Below, piece after piece: positions 47,201-56,018 of a DNA stretch of 64,000 bases (within the stretch, counting starts at the first letter, position 1; each line of letters opens with the position of its first letter). The notes under the pieces were generated by a model. It ran no database searches and was not told the DNA's origin. It saw only the letters and a program-made list of their open reading frames with translations. The translations under genes and the position numbers were made by a program. The stretch spans positions 124,001 through 188,000 of the forward strand of contig JAVXUO010000147.1 of the NCBI GenBank assembly GCA_033065855.1, given 5' to 3'. The DNA comes from Escallonia rubra. Its lineage: Eukaryota > Streptophyta > Magnoliopsida > Escalloniales > Escalloniaceae.

Positions 47201-48245
47201 TTATTAGCGGCAGGGGCAGATCCAGAAAGTCTAATCGGGGGGTGCCAAAAAGCTATAAGAAAAAATTGATGGCTACCGTAAAAGGATTCGCGTCACTATT
47301 AGATGCGTCAAATGAAAAATAGATTGCTTAATTTGACTATTAATCATAAAATTTTACTATTCATACTGATTTACTTATGTTAGTAAAGTTAGTCGACAAC
47401 AAATTACTAATCTTCCATATAAAAAAAAACTCCTATTGTCTATATGTATTACGAATATGATTATTAATTGTACGAGGACAATAATCACAAAGAAGTTAAA
47501 ATATTGCAAGAATTTAAAAGAACCGACTTTGATCTTTTCTTTGTACATGGAGATTTGAAATTTGGAATAATGAAGGTGAAAAGGAAACGAGAAAGATAAA
47601 GAATATGACAGCCAGTGACACAAAAAGTAAAAAACATAATAAAATAAAATAATACATTAATGTTACAATATAATGACAGTTTCTTAAATATTTTCAACTT
47701 GATTAACCATTACCTAAAACAATTAAACACAAATTTCCAAAATTTGGGGGGTGGGGTGCCATGGCACCCCTTGGTCATGCTGTTGATCCGCCCATGATTA
47801 GCGGGTTGCCAGTAAACACTCATATGTGTGTAAGACAGTTGCTGGAACAACGTTATTTGCACATCGTAATATTGATGGCATCATTGTTGCGTTTACTAAT
47901 ACCGTAGGTCGTTTGCGCGATGCATACGACATTTGCTAATGCATTTAATCAAGGTTGTACACGGTTTAGGAGACACAGAAAACCGAGGAGTTTGCGTTGG
48001 GCAACACAAGTCCATTTCTGCAGAAACACGCAAGTACTTTAAGCAAAGGTGTCCGTCGATACGTGCCACTGCCCAAGTCGTTCCTGTGCAAAAGCAATAC
48101 TAAATACATTTTTGATAGGGGACTAGCTTATGTCCGAGCACCCCAAGGTAATTTATCATATACACATCATGGCTGGGCCTAGTACCATATAGGTTGCGAG
48201 ATCCATCGACGCCAACAAATCATATGCTGGTCCGAAAAAGTGACG
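44260..48245. repeat. Cluster of tandem and inverted repeats (potential long hairpins)
   Basis: Left arm: two direct copies about 388 bp apart (44770-45095 and 45155-45505) share CTGACAGCCCTCAATGATCC, TTCTGCATAAATTGACTTGC and CCCGTTTGCGTCTACAC. Right arm: the same blocks in reverse complement, also twice (46385-46680 and 46735-47005). Outer blocks also pair: 44260-44560 with 48245-47930, sharing CTTGGGGTGCTCGGACATAA. A further inverted copy of the outer block lies near 45720-45780. Recurrent short units are TTTCTGCAGAAA (palindrome) followed by ACGACTTGTGTCA. Nothing here codes for a recognisable protein. Confidence 0.85.
47203..47804. mobile_element. hAT-type MITE, TSD ATTAGCGG
   Basis: ATTAGCGG at 47203-47210 and 47797-47804 flanks 47211-47796. 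The ends are CAGGGGCAGATCCAG at the left and, on the minus strand, CATGGGCGGATCAACAG at the right, with GGGGTGCC/GGCACCCC just inside. The 8-bp duplication and CAGGGGC ends fit hAT. The 586-bp body is AT-rich and non-coding. It interrupts the right arm of the inverted-repeat cluster, so it is younger than the cluster. Confidence 0.9.
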
Positions 48246-49254
48246 TTCGCGAAGCCCATTCGCGAACGAAAACAAGCTTCATGCTCCATCACACCGCGGT
48301 GAATCGCTTCAATTTACAAATAGATATCACATGCGGAAATCACGCGTCTTCTTAAAACAACAGGGTTTGTAAAATTTTGTATTGTACCAACTTCTATAAA
48401 GGTTGGATAATAACACTCGATTTCCTAGTTCACATTTTCAATAGGACTCGTAGCTATTGAAGTAGTTTTCTATTTAGCACCAGTTGTTTTTGAAGTAGTT
48501 TTCTATTTAGCACCAGTTGTTTTTTACCACGACTTCAATAGAGGACATGGCCTGCAGAAGAATAATATCAATCACGGAATATCTTTGTGTTTTCAATATA
48601 GATCGTTGTACTTGCAACCGTTTCTACTTACCAGTCACTAGTTATAGCCCACAATTTATGTTGGGATTAATTTCAGAGACAGAGTTCAAGTCGTGGTGCT
48701 CAAACGTGAGTTTGGGGATAAATCGCGTTTCCCTAAACGGAAAAATATATTACTACTAGATTCTTCGACTAATTGTGAAGAAGTACCTTTACGGGACTTT
48801 CAACAACCGATAATATTAGCAAGCAGCCCTTGGTCATGGCTAAGATGGCCATGCACTGCAAAGGTTGAATATATCTGGGCCAATTTACTGGAAATTGTGA
48901 TTGTCGAAAATAGGATTGGCACTTGAGATACAAGTGCCCATTATTGTTCGTAACAGACAACCTTAAACCAATTCAAAGTTGTAGTCAACTGGGAATAATG
49001 ATATGTTTTCCACTTTCAATCAATTGGGTCCCACCCTCTGCCAACAATCTCAATATCTCAATTGCACGATTAACATTCTAAAATCATCGATTAACAGCCT
49101 AAAATCATCAATCAATAATCACAATTGTCAAATACACAATTAACAAGCTAAAATTATCAAACAAATAAGCAATGTTCAAACTTTCCAAAAATTGTTCAAA
49201 ATGCACATATCCGATACGATTAATTTAATTTAGGAAGTAATTAGGGCTTAGAGT
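48246..49254. other. Non-coding stretch downstream of the B3 gene
   Basis: Includes a 36-bp direct duplication at about 48455-48525 (GAAGTAGTTTTCTATTTAGC twice) and an AATCATCAATCAATAATC-like repetitive part near 49080-49160. No gene seen. Confidence 0.45.
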
Positions 49255-49700
49255 TCAACATTGGGGGAAAGTTTTTTCACAAGTGCTTTGATCAAACACC
49301 AGCACTTGAAAACGCATAGGCCCCATGTGTTCAAAGACAACAAAGTCCCCAATATTGAGGTCATGTTGCTGCACGAATTTGTTCCAACCGACTTCGAACC
49401 AATACGCATCTTGGCCGCGCTTCTTCTTGATTTTAACAGGCCATGAACCCTTGCGGCTGGTTAAAGTTGCTTCCTTTGATTTCACCGTGGTAAGCTGACT
49501 GCAAAAGGATACCGGTATGGCCTAACATATTCATAATACAATAAGACAAGTAAGTTATTGACCAACGATAATAGTGCGTACACAGGCGAAATCACAGAGA
49601 AAGAGGGATCGCATACAAGTTCTGTGCGAAAACCAGGCATCATGATCTTGAAGAAGTGCCTGCCTACTGAAGTGTCCTTGTTCACCGAAGCAGAAGCCAT
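49255..49700 (-). CDS. Compact B3-domain (REM-like) protein, two exons
   Basis: Exon 1 is 49700-49617 (28 codons) and exon 2 is 49494-49255 (79 codons plus stop). The likely donor is CTT|GTATGC at 49616 and the acceptor is TCAG at 49495; both are phase 0, giving 107 aa. Exon 1 carries GRHFFKIMMPGFRTEL, the first strand and loop of a plant B3 DNA-binding domain. Exon 2 carries TLTSRKGSWPVKIKK, YWFEVGWNKFVQQHDLNIGD and FVVFEHMGPMRFQVLVFD, the rest of the fold. The IP..F segment normally just after FRTEL is missing, so a small exon may be unseen or lost. It resembles the REM group of B3 nuclear proteins. It lies within the Mutator-like element and may be a captured fragment. Expression is unknown. 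An alternative is a decayed gene. Confidence 0.65.
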
Positions 49701-50400
49701 TTAACCACTTTAACATGAAACGCTAATCGAGCATTATTCAATATCTGAGCAATAATTCCATAGCTTAATTAAATCTATTAAGTGTCACACCGTATAAGAC
49801 GTGGAGGCCTTTAGTAACTAAATCCTAGCCACGAGGGCAAATGTGACATTTCAATTCGGTGTCGGTGTCCATCGGCCTCAAGATAAATTGGGTCGAAAAT
49901 AATGTTAAAAGTGATACTTTTAGTGCAATCCACATTGAGTTGTAGCTAAAATGATAGGATAGATAAACTTCAACAACAACCCGTAATACAAACGCAGAGA
50001 ACACAACAAGCACCTGGAGTCATGTTCCTAGAAGAGCAAGGTAAAAATTTGCGGACTATCATACTGTACAGAGACAGTATAAACACTTGTTACATACTAT
50101 CTTTGTCCCAACAAGATTGATCTCATTTGAGGAAAAACGCGTGTTAATTAAGTCACACAACTATATGGATAAATTCTACATCTAAATGACTTGTATCATT
50201 ATCTTCCCTTTTTTACCCTTATCGTGGTCCTCTTAAGTGTTTCTCTTTCGAGAATTCCATTGCCAAAAGTATTTGTGCTATTCACGATTTTCTCCCTGGA
50301 AACTCGAGCGTCTAGAATGTTGAAAGATCTACCATTTGTTTTAATTGAGGACTTTTTAGTAGTTTTAATTGAGGACTTTTCAGATAGAACAACGGGCAAC
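49701..50400. other. Upstream of the B3 gene, no other gene seen
   Basis: Presumed 5' flank. Near 50335-50385 TTTTAATTGAGGACTTTT occurs twice in tandem and again at about 50425. Confidence 0.45.
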
Positions 50401-50424
50401 GAGAAAGAAAGGCAGATCTGACTG

Positions 50425-50769
50425 TTTTAATCGAGGACTTTTAGCGACGTATTCGTCCCTTCGCTAAAAGTTCGTCGGTAAAGCTCTCCATGTATCGATG
50501 GAAGTTTGATTCCGACGGATTCCTGCCGTCCCTAAAACAATGATATAAAATCCTCTAAAAAAATAATTTCCTGGGAAAAAGTTTTATCGACGGTAATACG
50601 GTCGCTAAAAGACCGCCGCAAAAACATTCACGGCGAAGACTTGCGCCGGCACTAACTGCGTCGGTAATAAGTCTTTAACGACCGCAAAAACCCACGGTAG
50701 TATTCTCCGATTCGACACGTTTTACCGACCGATTATCCTCCGTAGCTAAAAACGTGTATTCATGTAGTG
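50425..50769 (+). mobile_element. Orphan CACTA-type 3' end
   Basis: Dense subterminal motifs (GACTTTTAGCGACG, CGCTAAAAGTTCGTCGG, GTCGCTAAAAGACC) end in GTGTATTCATGTAGTG at 50769, a CACTA-type terminus in inverse form. The motifs resemble those at 11780-12238, suggesting related families. No left terminus was found. Confidence 0.7.
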
Positions 50770-52629
50770 AAAACCTCACATTTTTTCGAATTCAGGTCAT
50801 GTAGCTACTTTGCATGTATAGTGGTTAATCATAACGTTATAATGTGCAAATTAATATACCTAACTAGAGCACGCAGCGCTTAATAAAGATACTCAACATT
50901 AATCAAGCGTGCACGGCTAGTTAAAAATCTTCACAAATATTGTTCAAAGCACAATGAAAACATATAAGAGTATGGTACACGTCTCGTTAACAAAAAATGA
51001 CAACTAATGTTTCAATCTCAGCACACATACCTCGTGAGATGCAAAGAGCTTAGGTGTGCCTCATGGCAATCTTTCCTTTAATTACGAAACACTTGGTGCA
51101 TAAAAGGGTCTTATTCTAAAAATCAAGGACACTCCCATAAGTATAATTGGCCCAAAATGAACCTGGCATAATGGTAATGTCCATGACAAACCGCTACATA
51201 GCTGGGAGACAATTTGCTATAATAAATTCAGCATATACTTACATCCTCAGAAGAACACATTAAATGGCTTATGAGATAACCAGAAAAGACAAACAATCAA
51301 TCACATATTTGATGTATCTCATACTCCAAATTGACAACTACTATACACGGTTGGAATTAAACTAGTGTAGTGTATATCTTAATACCCGGGGGGGTTGACC
51401 AACACCAACAAATGGGACCAGATAACTAGTTCAATGCACAGTTCATTACGGTAATAGACAGAGCAATCACATGCAATTTTCGTAATTGTAGGTGGAAATA
51501 TTGAGCTCATTCTCGCTCTTTCTCCCTTACATGCACACTCTTGCATTCCGAAAACATGAACTAGTCCCCTACAGTCATCCCTGTCGCCGAACCCCTTGGC
51601 TGGGCCAATTACATCTTACTCACATCATCAGCCACTCCCATGATACTAACAAGCTGTCCTTTCACACCACCATTGGCCAAGTCATTTTGGTTAGCAAACT
51701 CTACCAAAAGGGGTCAATTCCTCCACCTCTGCTCTCAGACACAAACAGTGTTCTAAAGAGCCATGACCATAGACAATGGAAAGGACATGACGTGAGCAAC
51801 TGGGACTCTAATCAACACATTCGAAGAGATTGAGCAAGATTCACTAGCGGCACTCAACACGAGTTAGAATAGTAAAAGGGCTATCACCAGTGATCCCCTT
51901 TGGGCAGTTTAGACCATGTGATTTCGAGAGAAGCTAGCCATTATCATGGCTTGATTCATCACTCCACTCTATCCAGCTTACGCCTTAATCGAACACCTGG
52001 CAGGCATGTATACCCACGTCGGTTTGGTAAGGGATTCTGAGATCACCTCCTTGAGATCAATCTCCCTCTCATCTCAACCCCGCAATTTCTCTATCCGGTA
52101 AGAGTTATTTCAATTTTTTTTGGGTTCTTTCCGTATTATACTCCGACATTCTTACCTACGGTGTGCATCCCTTCCAAAAGCGTCAATTAGCGATTACGAA
52201 ATTTCCTCCGCCAAAACCTCTCCCAAATATATATTGTGAACACCAAAAAACAAAATGCCTCACTAATCATCCATATACAAACCAAACATTGAAATCCAAG
52301 AAGAGAGAGCAGAAATTAAGATGATAGTAGCGGAACGAACGACGAAAAAGTAAAAGAGCAATAGATGATCAAAACCTTGAGGAGCTGTGCAGACGATGGG
52401 AAATCGTTCTCGTTCTGTCACGGAAGGGTGGCTGCTTCTTTCGGAGGCGACCGGAACCGGTGGCCTCACCGTTGTATGTTGGCTGGGGCTTCGGCTCCGT
52501 CTCGGTGCAGCTTCACGGGGTAATGTCGGTAGATCTGGTAATGGCGTGAGAATGAAGTGAGGAGCTGTTTGTTACCCATGGAAGGTAGAGGAGATAAATG
52601 TTTGGGAAATGGCTGGGCGGAGGGACAGA
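50770..52629. other. Mutator-like element interior, right part
   Basis: No convincing gene. A frame at 51492-51833 is not protein-like. A GC-richer piece at 52370-52560 may be a captured exon fragment. Confidence 0.4.
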
Positions 52630-52819
52630 AGTGGGTTTACTGTAGGGAGGGGTATTTTGGGGAAGAGGAAATGATGAGTTTTTGAGAAACCCATTTTTTC
52701 TCAAGTCACCCCACCTTTCAGGAATTTGAGGAATTGGCCCACTCTTTTCACAATTTCCACAAAAAAACCCATCAACCCCAAATATTTAATCACAAATCCC
52801 ATGTTTTCCTAATTTTCCC
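52630..52819 (-). repeat. Right TIR of the Mutator-like element
   Basis: Inverse partner of 38216-38405. It ends at 52819 directly before the TTTTACTAA duplication. Confidence 0.85.
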
Positions 52820-52828
52820 TTTTACTAA

Positions 52829-54470
52829 CGTGTCTAAGTGACATTAGACGTAGCATAGCCCACAAGATTTGTCATATTTCCTTCGAGCGGTGTGTAGGGA
52901 TAAAAAATATCATTCCTCTAATTTTTCAATCCATAAAGAAGGGACCCCCCCCCCGCCCTCCCCTCCTCTATTGCTTGGTTGAGTCGGAGAAAAAAGGAAG
53001 GAAAAAGACGATTGTTATTAGTTTTACTGTATTAATGCATTGAATTAGACAAGGGATTACTAAGAGGAGGACTCTTAGAACCAAATGGGTCCAAAATGGA
53101 AGCGGTTAGGTTGTAAGAAAAAGGGTCCAAACCCATGAAGGTCTAACTCATTATCGTTATCTTATTTTTAGGGTTAATTTTACAATTAAGGAAATAAAAC
53201 AAAAAAACCTTAATTCGATTATGAGTTGTCCAATTTAAGCTTTCGATCTACGAAATCGGAGATCCGGATTCAGGAACTAATTAAGTTATACAACGATAAG
53301 ATGTTAGGTACCCGCTATACCTATTTGGTCTCTAAATTGCTTTCATGTAATTTTTGTGAATTACATCCCAAAATAAGTAATGGAAAGGCAAAGGCTAAAT
53401 TAAACACAATTTGGTTTCAATTCGACAAGGGGTCAAAGAGGGGACGTACTCAACCGGACAAGTCGGGATCAAAACCATCATAGTTCGACCGGGCCCTACA
53501 AGAGGCAACCTACATCTCGCTCTTTGTTTCGGACTGGACTCAACTTTTTATAGTCGAAAAGTTTTAAAACTCTATTTGATCACGCTTCTAGTTGTCTAGA
53601 GCTCGAAGTAAGATGAAATAGAAAATTCTGATTTTAATTTTTATATTGTCATATTTTCTAACCGAGATCGGTCGCAGGGAGGGAAGACATCTAGTCGGCT
53701 AGGTCTTTTACTTTTCATCAGATCATATATTGTACTTAAGTTATCCAAAATTAATTGGACATGACCAAAATTATGTTTAACATATGGGAATTGTTTTATC
53801 CTATGGTTTGAAGCTAACTTATCATTCAAACCATGACTTTAACTTTTCGTGCTTATGTCAACATGATAATGCCGTCCCAAAATTAATTTCAATGACTTTG
53901 ATGGTATTCAACAATTATACCATTTGCTAGGCCATTTCGAGGGTTTCATTTGGAAGACAACTTTAGATATTTTGTAGGGGTAAAGGGTGCATTGTATAGG
54001 TAAATTTGTTCACGGTTAAAGCCAGAGGCGAGGGACTGGAGTAGGGCATGATGATGATTTGAGAGAGGGGTTTGGTCTAAGGTTGTGAGCTAAATTGTCA
54101 AAAAAGTTTCTATTAACGACGAAGGCCTTAAAATTTTGTGTTCCAGAAACTCACTGCCGTATAGAATCTTTGATTTGAGTTCTTATCACCCAAAGTCAAC
54201 CATTTCTTATTGCTCAAAGTCTAACTTTGAGTTCCAGTTAATACTTAATATGCTTCCAAACATAAATTTTAATATTCAGGTTGTTGAAAGAAAGAGCTAC
54301 AGGGTACAATTTAACGTGCCTAATTTTTAGCTTTATTACATGTGAATATAAGTGAAACACGAGGTATCCAATAACCTAAGCCAAACCTAAATGCGTGTTA
54401 GGAAACTTAGCCTGTTCATCCACTCTCTGTAAAATGTTTCCCATACTGCGTTGGTTGTTCAGACAACCAT
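52829..54470. other. Intergenic, no gene seen
   Basis: Contains a C-run near 52946-52955 and AT-rich sequence with scattered frames. The one at 53226-53483 has no recognisable domain. Confidence 0.4.
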
Positions 54471-55744
54471 ATAGAAGAAGGGATAATTGCGTAAAATACC
54501 CCTATAGTTTGGGGTCGTTGCAAAAAGACACTAAAGCTTAAAAAAGTGTTACACCTGTCAACTCCCGTAACAGAATGAAAAAATGTCAAAATTGTCCCTC
54601 CATATAAACTGTAATTGTAATCGTAGATCTAGGGTTTTTCTTTTGTAGGAATGATGTTGGTATTAGGCAGGGGGCAGCTCGTGGTGGTGGATCAAGATGA
54701 TGGTGCCAGCGCGAGTATGGGGTTGATGGCGGTGCTGGCGGTGCTGGCGGGTGGCGACGCTGGTCATGGTGGGTGGACATGGCTAGTGGCGAGCGCCTAA
54801 CGGGGCCTGATCGAAACCGTAATTGCAGATTTAGGATTTTCCCCCCCGAATGGTCTTGGTTTTGGATAGGCTAGGGTTTTGGTTGTTGAATCAGGCTGAT
54901 GGCAGCGGCGCAATTGGCTAGAGTTTATGGCGGGGCAATCGACGGGACAATTGGATAGGGTTGATGGCCCGAAAGTGGGTGGGTCGATCTCGTTGCTGTT
55001 ACGGATCAGCCTCAACAACTAGTCAGCTTTGACCTCCTCTACTACTACTCATTCTTGAGTGAGCTGGAGCACATCCATCTTATCCACCGCGAGCTACCTT
55101 ATGACATAGCAAAGACATAAATTGCATCTCTGTCTTTGGCTTGATTGATTATTTGCTCCGCCTAGTAGGCGTTGGATCAGGAGAGTGGGGCTAAAAGGGA
55201 ATGAATGAGCTGATTAAGATTGGCGGCGGCGCAAGTCGCTGGGGTCGATTGCGGGGCGAGCGGCGATGTAAGAGGTGGGGGAGATAACGAGGATGGCGAC
55301 ACGGAGTTCAAGGTGGGTGGGAAGGACTCGTGGTGGCGACAAACTTGGCTCCAGTTGATGAAGGCGCTGCCGGCGGCAGGGCTGGATAGTGGCCAAAATG
55401 GGCGGCGATGGTGGTAGATGGGGCTGGGTGGGGGTGGCGGCTAGGGTTTTGGTTGGTGAGGTGGTGGCTAGGGTTAGAGTTTGATTGGAATGGAGAAGAA
55501 ATTGAGACTTGGTGGGAGAGAGAAAAAAAAAGCAGGTTAATTTAGTCTTTTTAATATATTAAATTTTATCAAACGCATTTTTTAAGAAAGTGAATATCAT
55601 GTTCCGTTAATTTGGACGATTTCCCTAACGGTTGCAACATAATTAATACGACAGGAGGCCATTTACAATTTTTGTAACATGAGGGGTCTTTTTGAAACGA
55701 CCCCAAACCACATGGGTATTTTACGCAATTATCCCATAGAAGAA
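54471..55744. mobile_element. Mutator-like MITE, 9-bp TSD ATAGAAGAA, in the MFT promoter
   Basis: ATAGAAGAA at 54471-54479 and 55736-55744 flanks 54480-55735. The left end GGGATAATTGCGTAAAATAC is repeated by the complement of the right end. The TIR similarity continues through GTTTGGGGTCGTT and AAAAAGAC over at least 60 bp. The 1256-bp interior is GC-rich (GGTGGCG, GCGGCGGGG) with no transposase and may derive from captured genic sequence. Its right edge is 283 bp before the MFT start codon. Confidence 0.92.
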
Positions 55745-56018
55745 TCATTCCACCATTTGATACGATGCCCCCGTCCTTTTTCCTAGACGTCAACTTGTGA
55801 GAGAGCACGTATAGGTCACAAGAAAAGACACAGACTGTGGGCGTTATACACAAGGAGGGGTCACATGTGGAACACACTACCAACAATTCTTGATTCCCCT
55901 GTGCATGCTTTTCTTGGTTACACAAGCTGTCTCCACTTTCACTCAAGGGTTAAAGAAACAAAAACCCAGGCTTCCTTATTCTTACCACCACCATTGCTGT
56001 GTTCCCTCAAGTTTCGTC
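55745..56018 (+). promoter_or_regulatory. Proximal promoter and 5' leader of the MFT gene
   Basis: The 274 bp between the MITE duplication and the ATG. It contains CACGTATAG and CACATGTGG, E-box-like motifs (about 55804-55870). An ATG at 55890 is in frame with the gene with no intervening stop, but the family start is at 56019. No clear TATA box can be fixed. Confidence 0.4.

Larger units (their letters stand above)
38207..52828. mobile_element. 14.6-kb Mutator-like element, 9-bp TSD TTTTACTAA
   Basis: TTTTACTAA occurs at 38207-38215 and 52820-52828. Between them 38216 starts GGGAAAATTAGGAAAA and the complement of 52819 starts GGGAAAATTAGGAAAA. The inverted similarity continues for about 190 bp, to a shared CCCCAAAATACCCCTCCC. 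Long TIRs plus a 9-bp TSD are Mutator-superfamily hallmarks. I see no MURA-type transposase, so it is non-autonomous. Its cargo includes a B3-domain gene, an inverted-repeat cluster and nested transposon pieces. Its size is large for a Pack-MULE; part is due to later insertions. Confidence 0.85.

Noticed and set aside
51492..51833. 113-residue plus-strand frame in the Mutator-like element
   Set aside because: No recognised motif and no gene-like context.
55890..56018. Upstream in-frame ATG adding 43 residues to MFT
   Set aside because: Family members start at the MS..VDPLVVGR-type N-terminus; the extension has no similarity and lies in the presumed 5' leader.
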